Shown: one piece after another, positions 45,272-53,591 of the stretch | Layout: each line of letters opens with the position of its first letter | How positions within the stretch are numbered: position 1 is the stretch's first letter | From: Aquamicrobium zhengzhouense | GTDB lineage: Bacteria > Pseudomonadota > Alphaproteobacteria > Rhizobiales > Rhizobiaceae | DNA: 64,000 nucleotides | Reading direction: 5' to 3' | Assembly (NCBI RefSeq): GCF_016124105.1 | Contig: NZ_JADGMQ010000009.1 | Location: 80,860 to 144,859, forward strand | The notes under the pieces: model-generated | Told to the model about the DNA's origin: nothing | Databases searched by the model: none | The model's input: only the letters and a program-made list of their open reading frames with translations | Program-made: the position numbers and the translations under genes

Positions 45272-46390
45272 ATGATGCTCAACTGGGCAGAGACGAATAC
45301 GTCGGCGAAACAGCCGACTGCCATGGACGGCGAAGCGGATGCGACGGGCCTTGGCGATATAGAACGTGGCGGAGCGCGCGTTTCCGTCGATGACAAACGC
45401 ATGATCAATGCGCGCGCCGACGTGAAGCAGCTCTTGCCGCTCAAATATCGCTGGGCGTGGGAAAAGTACCTTTCAGGCTGCAACAACCACTGGATGCCGA
45501 CAGAGGTCTCGATGCAGGCCGACATCGCGCTGTGGAAGTCGAAAGATGGCCTCACCGACGACGAGCGTCGCATGCTCAAGCGCAATCTCGGTTTCTTCGC
45601 CGCGTCGGAGAGCCTTGTTGCCAACAACATTGTGCTCGCGATCTATCGCCACCTGACCAATCCGGAGTGCCGTCAGTACCTGCTGCGGCAGGCGTTTGAG
45701 GAGGCAATCCACACCCACACATTCCAGTACATCGTCGAAAGCCTCGCGTTGGACGAGGGTGAACTGTTCAACATGTACCGTGAGGTGCCGTCGATCACCG
45801 ATAAGGCGGCGTGGGCGCTGAAGCACACCCAGAGCCTCGATGATCCCGACTTCAAGACGGGGACGCCGGAGACCGATCAGGCATTCTTGCGCGACCTTGT
45901 TGCCTTCTACGTGATCTTCGAAGGCATGTGGTTCTACACGGGCTTTGCACAGATCTTGTCGCTTGGCCGCCGCAACAAGATGGTCGGCATTGCCGAGCAG
46001 TACCAGTACATCCTACGTGACGAGTCGATCCATCTGAACTTCGGGATCGACGTGATCAACCAGATCAAGATCGAGAACCCGCATCTGTGGACGCAAGCGT
46101 TCCAGGACGAAGTGCGCGGCATGATCACCGAAGCTGCAGCGCTTGAGGCGGCCTATGGACGTGACACGATGCCCCGCGGCTTCCTTGGCCTCAACGCAGC
46201 GCTCTGCGAGCAGTACATGCAATTCATCGCCAACCGTCGCTGCGCCCAACTCGGCCTCGCGCCTGTATTCGCGGAGACGGAAAACCCGTTCCCGTGGATG
46301 TCCGAAGCGATGGACCTGAAGAAGGAAAAGAACTTCTTCGAAACCCGCGTCATCGAATATCAAAACGGCGGGGCGTTGAGCTGGGATTGA
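45272..46390 (+). CDS. nrdB: Ribonucleotide reductase class I beta subunit, Tyr-to-Phe (class Ic-like)
   Basis: This 372-residue ferritin-like protein begins MMLNWAETN behind AAGGAG. The six metal ligands are present: Asp84, Glu144 and His147 (EEAIHTHTF), Glu217 (FEGMW), Glu251 and His254 (DESIH). At the position of the radical tyrosine (four residues after the first His, Tyr122 in E. coli) stands Phe151. That pattern is known from class Ic subunits such as that of Chlamydia, which use a Mn-Fe cofactor. No nrdA lies next to it; the upstream flank is a transporter remnant and the downstream flank is a riboswitch and IS. Activity requires an alpha subunit encoded elsewhere. Confidence 0.9.
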   Translation: MMLNWAETNTSAKQPTAMDGEADATGLGDIERGGARVSVDDKRMINARADVKQLLPLKYRWAWEKYLSGCNNHWMPTEVSMQADIALWKSKDGLTDDERRMLKRNLGFFAASESLVANNIVLAIYRHLTNPECRQYLLRQAFEEAIHTHTFQYIVESLALDEGELFNMYREVPSITDKAAWALKHTQSLDDPDFKTGTPETDQAFLRDLVAFYVIFEGMWFYTGFAQILSLGRRNKMVGIAEQYQYILRDESIHLNFGIDVINQIKIENPHLWTQAFQDEVRGMITEAAALEAAYGRDTMPRGFLGLNAALCEQYMQFIANRRCAQLGLAPVFAETENPFPWMSEAMDLKKEKNFFETRVIEYQNGGALSWD

Positions 46391-46560
46391 GACCCTAAAA
46401 AAACCGCAGCCGAGCGTGTGATGTCCCGTGCGGCTGATGGCATCGCAGCACCAGCATAACGGCGAAACGATTTGCCGAATTTCAAGCTGTCGCGTTTTCG
46501 GGTGGGCATGTCGTTTTCGCGCTCACCCCGAAGATGCCCGTGTGATCTGATCAGGTCGTT

Positions 46561-46660
46561 CAAGGTGCCTTCCGACGTCGTGTCGGCAGGATAATTGGGA
46601 AGCCGGTGTCCTCAAGAAGAGAAAGCCGGCGCTGCCCCCGCAACGGTAGCGAAGCGTGTC
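46561..46660 (+). promoter_or_regulatory. Cobalamin riboswitch, truncated at its 3' side by an IS element
   Basis: The stretch carries the conserved core of the adenosylcobalamin aptamer in order: GGTGCC, TTGGGAAGCCGGTG (about 46594-46608) and the diagnostic GCTGCCCCCGCAACGG (46631-46646). The 3' part normally found after this core is not seen. Near 46661 the sequence passes into the end of an IS3-family element. The riboswitch points toward the IS and the gene it once controlled cannot be identified. It lies 170 bases after nrdB. Confidence 0.82.
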
Positions 46661-46730
46661 CGTCGTCAGGGTTTTTGGGACAACTGGCGGGGTGAGCTAA
46701 CGGAGGCTCTGGCCCATCAGGATTGTCATG

Positions 46731-47711
46731 TTAGGCTGCCGCTTCTCGATGAAGCAAGCGGCGTTGTCTGATGGTTTCGCGTTTGATCCTTTCCCTTTCC
46801 AGCATGATGATGTCGCCGCGCCCGAAGTAGACATCGGCTGGTGTGAGATTGCTGATGCTCTCATGGTAGCGGCGATGGTTGTAATGATCGACGAAGGCCG
46901 CGATCTGCCGCTCGAGATCGCCCGGCAGGAAGTAGTTTTCGAGCAGGATGCGGTTCTTCAGCGTCTGATGCCAGCGCTCGATCTTGCCCTGTGTCTGGGG
47001 ATGGCAGGGAGCACCGCGGGTGTGGTCCATGCCCTTGTCCGACAGCCAGGCGGCGAGGTCGGAAGAGACGTAAGACGGGCCATTGTCGGACAACAGCCGA
47101 GGCCGCCGCATGACCCTGGCGTTGTCGCAACCGGAAGCCTGCAGCGCCATGGTCAGCGTGTCGGTGACGTCCCCGGCCTTCATCGTGGTGCACAGCTTCC
47201 AGGCGATGATGTAGCGGGAGAAGTCATCGAGCACGGTCGACAGATAGAACCATCCCCAGCCGATGACCTTCAGATATGTGAAGTCGGTCTGCCAGAGCTG
47301 GTTCGGCGCCGTCGTCTTGTCATGGAACTCGTCGGCGGCCTTGATGACGATGAAGGCCGGGCTGGTGATCAGGTCGTGCGCCTTGAGCAGGCGGTAGACC
47401 GAGGATTCCGAGACGAAGTAGCCCCTCGTGTCGGTGAAGGTGACCGCCAGTTCCCGTGGCGACAGCTCCGGCTCGTTCAACGCCAGCTCAATGATCTGAT
47501 CGCGTTTCTCCTCGGGGATGCGGTTCCAGACCCGGTTCGGCCGGGGCCTGCGATCCTCCAGCGCATCGACACCGCCGGCCAGGAAACGGTCATACCAGCG
47601 ATTGAAGGTCGAGCGCGGAATACCGAGTTTTTGCAGCGTGCGCCGCGCCGACAGATGCGACTGCTCGACGAGCCGAATGATCTCCAGCTTCTCGGATGCG
47701 GGGTATCTCAT
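46731..47711 (-). CDS. IS3-family transposase OrfB (integrase catalytic domain)
   Basis: This 326-residue protein has an N-terminal helix-turn-helix ('LGIPRSTFNRWYDRFLAGG') and a DDE integrase core (rve): 'LWQTDFTYLKVIGWG' with the first Asp, 'LLSDNGPSY' with the second and 'HPQTQGKIERWHQTLKNR' with the Glu. The catalytic triad is complete, so the element may be active. Its ATG overlaps the OrfA stop as ATGA, so it is expressed by reinitiation and not by the programmed frameshift typical for many IS3 members. Confidence 0.93.
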   Translation of the reverse strand: MRYPASEKLEIIRLVEQSHLSARRTLQKLGIPRSTFNRWYDRFLAGGVDALEDRRPRPNRVWNRIPEEKRDQIIELALNEPELSPRELAVTFTDTRGYFVSESSVYRLLKAHDLITSPAFIVIKAADEFHDKTTAPNQLWQTDFTYLKVIGWGWFYLSTVLDDFSRYIIAWKLCTTMKAGDVTDTLTMALQASGCDNARVMRRPRLLSDNGPSYVSSDLAAWLSDKGMDHTRGAPCHPQTQGKIERWHQTLKNRILLENYFLPGDLERQIAAFVDHYNHRRYHESISNLTPADVYFGRGDIIMLERERIKRETIRQRRLLHREAAA

Positions 47712-48082
47712 TCGTCGTCGCCCCCATCCGCAATCATGCTTTTTTTAAGAATCCGCAGTTCCAGCGCCTGCTCGGCGACGACCTCCTTGAGATCGCGCGC
47801 CTCCTTGCGCAGAACCTTCACCTCGTCGCTGGTGGCGGCGCGCGCCGTATCCCCGGCAAGCCGCTTCTTGCCGGCTTCCAGGAATTCCTTCGACCAGGTG
47901 TAATAAAGGCTCTCCGCGATCCCCTCGCGCCGGCACAGCGCCGCGATCGACTCTTCGCCGTGCAAGCCCTCCAGCACGATGCGGATCTTCTCCTCGGCCG
48001 AATATTGCTTGCGGGTTGCGCGGCGGATGTCTTTGATGACCTGCTCTGCCGGCGCTTTCCCGGTTCCGGATTTCTGTCTCAT
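47708..48082 (-). CDS. IS3-family transposase OrfA (helix-turn-helix subunit)
   Basis: This 124-residue protein has a transposase_8 helix-turn-helix ('YSAEEKIRIVLEGLHGEESIAALCRREGI', residues 27-55, quoted for location) and a C-terminal leucine-zipper-like coiled coil (about 88-118: 'LRKEARDLKEVVAEQALELRIL'). It binds the IS ends with OrfB. The N-terminal part is repeated as a broken copy near 62 kb. Confidence 0.92.
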   Translation of the reverse strand: MRQKSGTGKAPAEQVIKDIRRATRKQYSAEEKIRIVLEGLHGEESIAALCRREGIAESLYYTWSKEFLEAGKKRLAGDTARAATSDEVKVLRKEARDLKEVVAEQALELRILKKSMIADGGDDE

Positions 48083-48172
48083 CTTCGCTCCTTTGAAAGG
48101 CTACGATGAACCAGAAATCCTCCGTTCTCAGTTAAGCCGATTTGGTCCCATCAGTGCTGACGCCGGACATGT

Positions 48173-48617
48173 TGCTAAAGCTACATTGCAACTGCAACGT
48201 ATCTTTGGAGGTCAGATTCAAGGCATCTGCAAAACTGGCCTCATTCCTCATCGTACGCGCCCGGGCATCGGTTTTTCAGCTCACCGTAGACTCAGCCGCT
48301 CTCAAGCGTTTCTATTCCCAAACAGAGGTGGTCCCGCCCACTGAGACAGTTTGGCGGCTCGAACTGGCTTGCCTGATCCGTGTTGGATATTTCCGGTGCC
48401 ATGGCGGGCGATCGCCTCTTCGAGGGCACGCCATCGTTTTAACGTATGATCCCAGGCCAAAAGCCAAGCCCCATATAGGCTCCTAACATTATGGCGTCCT
48501 CGACAAAGTCGCCTGAAAAGGATTGTTCGACCGGAGCGAACGGTTTGACACAATTTTCCAATTGGACTGGTTTAAGGGTGCTCCATATCTTCGCGCCATT
48601 ACTTAAACGGGTGCGAT
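48173..48617. other. Intergenic scar with an IS-end-like sequence
   Basis: No credible gene is seen. At 48325-48349 the sequence GAGGTGGTCCCGCCCACTG followed by AGACAG resembles, at 19 of 25 positions, the end of another IS at 63903-63927. This stretch may thus carry a relic of a second IS type. A TTGACA at 48544-48549 could be the -35 of the YeiH-like gene, but a good -10 is not visible. Confidence 0.45.
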
Positions 48618-49646
48618 TTGAGAACGTCTTCCTTGTTTCAACTGACGGCATTTCCGCCTCTGGTCGACCGACTGCTGCCGGGGTTTACATTGGTTGCCAT
48701 TGTCACGGCCGCCGCTTACGGCCTGCGTCAGATGCCGGGCTTTTCGGGCTTCAGCCCGATGTTCTCGGCGATCCTGATCGGGATGGTCTTTGCCAATTTT
48801 ACTTCCGTCCCTGCTCAGGCTGTCCCTGGCGTCTCGCTCATGGGCAAGAAACTGCTACGCCTTGCCGTCGCCTTCCTCGGTTTGCAGCTGACGCTGACTC
48901 AGATCGGCGAGGTTGGCCTCGCCGGCATGCTCGCGATCTCCTTTGTCGTTCTGTCGACCTATACGTTCACGGTTATCGCCGCACCTCTCCTCGGCGTTGA
49001 TGCTGGCCTCGGACGTCTCCTTGCCGCCGGCACCTCGATCTGCGGCGCATCCGCAATTGCTGCCGCAAATGCTGTCGAGCAGGCCAAGGACGAAGACGTC
49101 TCCTACGCCGTCGCGTGCGTCACGCTGTTCGGCACCATCGCGATTGCTGCCTATCCGGTCATCGCGCGTATGATGGAACTCGACGCCTTCGCCTTCGGCT
49201 TCTGGACTGGCGCGTCGGTGCATGAGGTTGCGCAAGTGGTGGCCACCGGCTTCCAGCTCGGCGATCAGGCCGGCGAAATGTCGGTCGTCGTCAAGCTGTC
49301 GCGCGTTCTTCTTCTCGCACCGCTACTGATGGCGGTTGCCTTCCTCGCGCACCGTCGCACCAACCGCAAGGGTGCCAGCGTATCGACCGGCTCGATCGTG
49401 CCCGTATTCGTCATCGGCTTTATCGTCCTGATGCTCGCCAACACCGCCGGCATCGTGCCGGAGATGATCCGCACCTGCATCGTTCAGGCGACGCCGGTCG
49501 CATTGACTGCTGCGCTCGGCGCGCTCGGTCTGGGCACCAGCTTCAAAGCCCTCAAGGCACGCGGAATCCGCCCTTTGCTGCTTGCCGGTATCGCGTCGGT
49601 CTTCATTTCCGTGTTAAGCGTCGCAATGCTGCCTTTGATCACCTGA
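48618..49646 (+). CDS. YeiH/UPF0324-family putative sulfate/anion exporter
   Basis: This 342-residue membrane protein has about ten helices and the family motifs 'FSPMFSAILIGMVFANF', 'LLRLAVAFLGLQLTLTQIG' and 'GTSICGASAIAAANAVE'. The start is uncertain: no ATG precedes the conserved region, and a TTG at 48618 or 48633 is assumed. Family members are proposed sulfate or sulfite exporters but are poorly characterised. The LysR gene 20 bases downstream, on the same strand, is a typical partner (compare yeiH-yeiE). Confidence 0.87.
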   Translation: MRTSSLFQLTAFPPLVDRLLPGFTLVAIVTAAAYGLRQMPGFSGFSPMFSAILIGMVFANFTSVPAQAVPGVSLMGKKLLRLAVAFLGLQLTLTQIGEVGLAGMLAISFVVLSTYTFTVIAAPLLGVDAGLGRLLAAGTSICGASAIAAANAVEQAKDEDVSYAVACVTLFGTIAIAAYPVIARMMELDAFAFGFWTGASVHEVAQVVATGFQLGDQAGEMSVVVKLSRVLLLAPLLMAVAFLAHRRTNRKGASVSTGSIVPVFVIGFIVLMLANTAGIVPEMIRTCIVQATPVALTAALGALGLGTSFKALKARGIRPLLLAGIASVFISVLSVAMLPLIT

Positions 49647-49666
49647 GGAATTGCTCTGGCCTTTAC

Positions 49667-50548
49667 ATGACACTTGAACAGCTTCGCATTTTTGTTGCCG
49701 TTGCCGAGTTGCAGCACGTCACCCGTGCTGCCGAGCGGCTCCACCTGACCCAGTCGTCGGTATCGAGCGCGATCTCGACGATCGAGGAGCGGCATCAGGT
49801 TAAGCTGTTCAACCGTGTCGGGCGGCGGATCGAACTGACGGCCGAGGGCACACACTTTCTCGATTCAGCGCGTGCCGTTCTGGCGGAAATGCGCAGCGCC
49901 GAAGCGACTCTCGATGACCTCTCGCATGTCCGTCGCGGAACGCTGTCGATCTTTGCCAGTCAAACGATAGCAAGCTTCTGGCTGCCTCCTCTACTTGTCG
50001 GCTATCGAGCAAAATTCCCCAACATTAACCTCAAGGTCGCAATCGGCAATACTGCCGAATGCACTTCGGCGGTTAGCGAGGGCCATGCCGAGCTTGGCTT
50101 CATCGAAGGCGAGATCGACCTCCCAGCGCTTTATATGAGCGCTGTGGCGCGGGACAAGCTGGTTGTTGTAGTGTGTCGTGACCATTGGTGGGCCAAAGCT
50201 CCGCCGAAAACGCTGGCGCAATTGCTGCAAACCGATTGGGCTTTGCGCGAGCCGGGTTCAGGCACCCGCTCTAGCTTTGAAGGTGCGCTGCACGCCAAAG
50301 GCGTTGAGCCGCGCGATCTCAACGTCGTTCTCGAACTACCGTCCAATGAAGCCCTGTGCACCGCCGTTGGCGTCAGCAATCTTGCAACCGCCGTTTCTGT
50401 GTCAGCGGCCTGTGCCGGTATAGAAAGCGGAAGGCTCGTCGCGTTGCCGCTAGACATCGGCCAACGCGCATACCGCCTCATCCGCCACAAGGAACGCCGG
50501 CTCAGCCGCTCGGCGCAAGCTTTTCTGAATACATTGCCAGAGGGCTGA
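49667..50548 (+). CDS. LysR-family regulator (YeiE/CysB-like)
   Basis: This 293-residue regulator has the winged helix 'MTLEQLRIFVAVAELQHVTRAAERLHLTQSSVSSAI' (residues 1-36, quoted for location) and a complete periplasmic-binding-like effector domain to the C-terminus. It is most like the YeiE/CbbR branch. It follows the YeiH-like exporter and probably controls it in response to a sulfur or organic anion. Confidence 0.92.
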   Translation: MTLEQLRIFVAVAELQHVTRAAERLHLTQSSVSSAISTIEERHQVKLFNRVGRRIELTAEGTHFLDSARAVLAEMRSAEATLDDLSHVRRGTLSIFASQTIASFWLPPLLVGYRAKFPNINLKVAIGNTAECTSAVSEGHAELGFIEGEIDLPALYMSAVARDKLVVVVCRDHWWAKAPPKTLAQLLQTDWALREPGSGTRSSFEGALHAKGVEPRDLNVVLELPSNEALCTAVGVSNLATAVSVSAACAGIESGRLVALPLDIGQRAYRLIRHKERRLSRSAQAFLNTLPEG

Positions 50549-50571
50549 TCATACACTGGTCGTTCTATCAA

Positions 50572-50601
50572 AAAGGCCCCAACGAGATCGAAGGGGCCTT
50601 T
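50572..50601. terminator. Bidirectional rho-independent terminator
   Basis: AAAGGCCCC (50572-50580) and GGGGCCTTT (50593-50601) make a perfect 9-bp stem with a 12-base loop. The A run on the left and T run on the right serve both strands. It lies between the convergent LysR and TRAP operons. Confidence 0.88.
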
Positions 50602-50620
50602 GTTTGAATGAACTATTAGA

Positions 50621-51934
50621 TCAGTTCGACATAACCGTCGGTAACCAGAGCGCAATCTGCGGGAATATCATCAGGATGATGAGACACCCGAGTAGGAGGA
50701 GAGCGTAGGGCAAGGTGCCGATCATCGCATCGCGAAGGGGGACCCCTGAGACGCCTTGCAGCACGAAGATGTTGAGCCCGACCGGCGGAGATACCAGAGC
50801 CAGCTCCATGTTGATGGCAAAGACCACCGCAAACCAGATCGGATCATAACCCATCGCCACAACCAGCGGCACCAGAAGCGGGACCGTCATGATTGTGATC
50901 GCCGCTCCATCCATGAAGGTGCCGAGAAGTAGGAGCAGGATATTGATGATCAGCATCACCTGCCACGGTTCCAGCCCCGTATCCTGCACAAGATTGATGA
51001 CGCTGGAGGATAGGTTCATCATCGTTGATGCGCGCGCCAGAATGAGACCGCTGAAGATGATGAAGCCGAGCATGCTGGTAGTGCGCACTGCCTGAACGAG
51101 AATGTCCGGCAGATCTTTTCCCTTGATTGTTTTCAGCACAAAGAAGCCAATCAGCAGCGCGACGACTGCACCCAGACCACCTGCCTCTGTCGGCGTGACC
51201 ACGCCGAAGATGATGCCGCCGACAACAGTCGTGATTAGGAGAAGTCCAGTCCACGCGTTGCGCAGCGCCAGCATCTTCTCGGCCTTGCTTGGCACATGTT
51301 CATATTCTGCCGATGGGGTCAGTGATGGAACCATCTTGAACAGAATGGTGTTGAACAGGACCACGACCACAACGACCATGATCCCCGGCACGATGCCAGC
51401 CATAAACAACTTGCTGATCGACGTTTCCGTCATCACGCCGTAGACGATGAAGAGGTTACTAGGCGGAATCAACATGCCGAGCGTTCCACCGACGGCGACG
51501 GCGCCGATACCAAGGCGCATGTTATGACCGCGCTTGCGCATTTCGGGTAGGATGAAACCGCCGACAGCGGCCGCTGTTGCAACCGACGAACTCGACATCG
51601 CGGCGAAGATACCGCACGAAATGACCGCTGCGGAATGCAGTGCACCCGGGATGCGGTGGAGCCATTTCACGACAAAATCGACGATCGTATTGCCGATGCC
51701 CGACGCCGTGATCGCCGAGCTCATAAGCATGAACAGCGGAATCGCCAGCAGGTTGAAATGTGAGAGCTCATGGACGGCAGTGGTGCCGGACATGATTATA
51801 ACCGTGTTCACGCCGCCGACATAGAGCAACCCCAGCAAGCCGACGATCGCCAGGGCGATCGATACTGGAAGGCCGAGGAAGATCGCAAACAGCATGCCTA
51901 TGAAAAAGATGAAGCCTAATAGACCAAGGGACAC
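50621..51934 (-). CDS. TRAP transporter large membrane subunit (DctM-like)
   Basis: This 437-residue DctM-family permease has about twelve helices: 'GLPVSIALAIVGLLGLLYVGG' near the N-terminus, 'IPPSNLFIVYGVMTE', and the C-terminal 'PPVGLNIFVLQGVSG'. It uses a sodium or proton gradient to import the ligand delivered by the binding protein. The gene follows DctQ by five bases; order dctP-dctQ-dctM. Confidence 0.94.
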   Translation of the reverse strand: MSLGLLGFIFFIGMLFAIFLGLPVSIALAIVGLLGLLYVGGVNTVIIMSGTTAVHELSHFNLLAIPLFMLMSSAITASGIGNTIVDFVVKWLHRIPGALHSAAVISCGIFAAMSSSSVATAAAVGGFILPEMRKRGHNMRLGIGAVAVGGTLGMLIPPSNLFIVYGVMTETSISKLFMAGIVPGIMVVVVVVLFNTILFKMVPSLTPSAEYEHVPSKAEKMLALRNAWTGLLLITTVVGGIIFGVVTPTEAGGLGAVVALLIGFFVLKTIKGKDLPDILVQAVRTTSMLGFIIFSGLILARASTMMNLSSSVINLVQDTGLEPWQVMLIINILLLLLGTFMDGAAITIMTVPLLVPLVVAMGYDPIWFAVVFAINMELALVSPPVGLNIFVLQGVSGVPLRDAMIGTLPYALLLLGCLIILMIFPQIALWLPTVMSN

Positions 51935-51939
51935 AGGGG

Positions 51940-52527
51940 CTATTCCTTGCGCGGCTGACCGCCGTGACGATCAGAATTTGAAGAAGGCTCCGCATGGCCA
52001 AGCGCATCGTCAATCGACAGATTTGCCAGAACTGCTTCACCGCGGACTCGGCTGATCAGATCGGACAGGAGCACGAAGACGTAGATGAGCGAGCCAAGCG
52101 GAATGACCGCCATGAAGATCCAGAACGGCATCGGATAGCGTCCGAGCGTGACACGTCCGGTGTTGAAGTAGCGCATGGTCATCATCGTGGTCATGATCAC
52201 GAGCAATGCCATGAAGATGACGCTTATGACCGGTATCACATAATGCTGCATAACCTGGACAAAGCGCTTGTTGCCGATGACTTCGAGGATCTCGACCGCG
52301 ACGTGCTGGCCGGCGATATACGCGCCGGCCAATCCAAGAAACGTCACAACGAGAAAGACGAAGCCGCCAGCCTCGGTTATTAGCGCAAGGTCAGCTCCAA
52401 AGCCGTAGCGTGCGAATGCATTGATCGTCACGCCAATGGCAACGATCAACAGGATCCATCCACCAACTTGTTCCATGAAGCTCGACAGCGCGCCAATCGT
52501 CCCGCGGAAGCGACTGTTCAAATTCAT
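51940..52527 (-). CDS. TRAP transporter small membrane subunit (DctQ-like)
   Basis: This 195-residue four-helix DctQ protein starts with 'FMEQVGGWILLIVAIGVTINAFARY' (family helix 1 near residues 18-42, quoted for location). Its ATG overlaps the end of the binding-protein gene by four bases, so it is translated together with it. It is the small partner of the DctM subunit. Confidence 0.92.
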   Translation of the reverse strand: MNLNSRFRGTIGALSSFMEQVGGWILLIVAIGVTINAFARYGFGADLALITEAGGFVFLVVTFLGLAGAYIAGQHVAVEILEVIGNKRFVQVMQHYVIPVISVIFMALLVIMTTMMTMRYFNTGRVTLGRYPMPFWIFMAVIPLGSLIYVFVLLSDLISRVRGEAVLANLSIDDALGHAEPSSNSDRHGGQPRKE

Positions 52528-53516
52528 CGCGTCTTGCTCGCAATGTCGACATATGGCTGCAGGTCAGGTCGCGCCTTTAGCGCTTCGGCGAATATCGGTT
52601 CCATCTGCTTCTGGAACGCGCCGCGCTGTTCCGGCGTTAAAATATGAACCTTCACGCCTGCGTCTTCCCACTTATTCATGCAGGAAACTTCATCGTCTTC
52701 GATCATGTCCGACCATTCCTGGTCTTCCATCTTGGCGGCGGCGTCCATGACGACCTTCTGCAGGTCTTCCGGCAGCGAAGCGAGGAAGTCAGCATTCATA
52801 CCCATGCCTTCGCCCCCTTGCGACATGTCGGCAAAGGTCACATATTTGAGATGCTCCGACCAGCCCCGCGAAATATGCGCCGCACAGTTGGTGGTGATGC
52901 CATCGATCACGTTACGCTCAATCGCCGCATCGACCTCGCCCAGCGCAACGCTCAGCGGATTTGCGCCCATAGAAGATAGAAGCTGGCTAATCGTGCCGCC
53001 AAGGCTGCGCAGGCGCTGACCCGAGAAGTCCTCCGGCTTCTCAAAGAACGCGGTCTTATGCATGATATGCAGCGCGCCCTTGTGGTAGAAATTCAACAGC
53101 TTAATGTTGTACTTCTCATATTCGACGTCGAGCATCTCCTTGATGCCGCCCTCCATCGCGCGACGGAAGTGCTGCGCGTTATCGAACATGAACGGGTAAG
53201 TGTAGTATTCAAGCTGCGGAATGTTTCCGGTCTGGTAGTTGGTAGACATGGTCGCGACGTCCACGACACCGCCCTCGACTGCTTCCAGCGCCTCGCGACC
53301 CGTGATCAACGTTTCGGCCGGATACACCAGCACCTTAATGCGACCTTCGGAGTTCTTCTCGATCTCCGAGACGAAGGTACGGATGCCGGCTGCCTGGATG
53401 TGAACATCCGGGTAATGATGCGCCAGCTTCATGGTGAATTCCTGCGCCATGGCACCGGATGCCATCGCGCAGCTCATTGTGCCCGCTGCAAGCGCGGCCC
53501 AGATATAACCCTTCAT
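52524..53516 (-). CDS. TRAP transporter solute-binding protein (DctP-like)
   Basis: This 330-residue periplasmic protein has a signal peptide (cleavage after AMA, about residue 24), then 'FTMKLAHHYPDVHIQAAG', the usual DctP N-terminus. The conserved ligand arginine is expected in 'FSGQRLRSLGGTISQLLSSMG' (about residues 164-184), so a carboxylate is the likely ligand. It is the first gene of the TRAP operon and lies 75 bases downstream of the carboxyltransferase gene on the same strand, so all may be one transcript. Confidence 0.93.
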   Translation of the reverse strand: MKGYIWAALAAGTMSCAMASGAMAQEFTMKLAHHYPDVHIQAAGIRTFVSEIEKNSEGRIKVLVYPAETLITGREALEAVEGGVVDVATMSTNYQTGNIPQLEYYTYPFMFDNAQHFRRAMEGGIKEMLDVEYEKYNIKLLNFYHKGALHIMHKTAFFEKPEDFSGQRLRSLGGTISQLLSSMGANPLSVALGEVDAAIERNVIDGITTNCAAHISRGWSEHLKYVTFADMSQGGEGMGMNADFLASLPEDLQKVVMDAAAKMEDQEWSDMIEDDEVSCMNKWEDAGVKVHILTPEQRGAFQKQMEPIFAEALKARPDLQPYVDIASKTR

Positions 53517-53591
53517 GCTCTCCTCCCTGGTAGATGCGGGTTGACGGTACTTTTCATTCCTCCCGGGACGTCTGAAGGCGTCCCGATGAAT

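Larger units (their letters stand above)
46661..48172 (-). mobile_element. IS3-family insertion sequence (two-ORF type)
   Basis: The element contains orfA and orfB on the minus strand. Imperfect terminal inverted repeats are proposed: GTCGTCAGGGTTTTTGGGAC at 46661 and, on the other strand, GGCGTCAGCACTGATGGGAC ending at 48172. They match at about two thirds of positions, including the TCAG and GGGAC blocks. The right end is supported by a second partial copy near 62 kb that stays alike up to exactly this point. No clear target duplication could be read. Confidence 0.8.

Noticed and set aside
44761..45630. Minus-strand frame of 289 codons as one gene
   Set aside because: Its first 125 codons are antisense of nrdB; only the last part resembles a BetT tail, so it is called as a remnant.
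48302..48553. Minus-strand frame of 83 codons in the IS scar
   Set aside because: Some segments look protein-like but no family is recognised, no ribosome site is visible, and it crosses an IS-end-like sequence.
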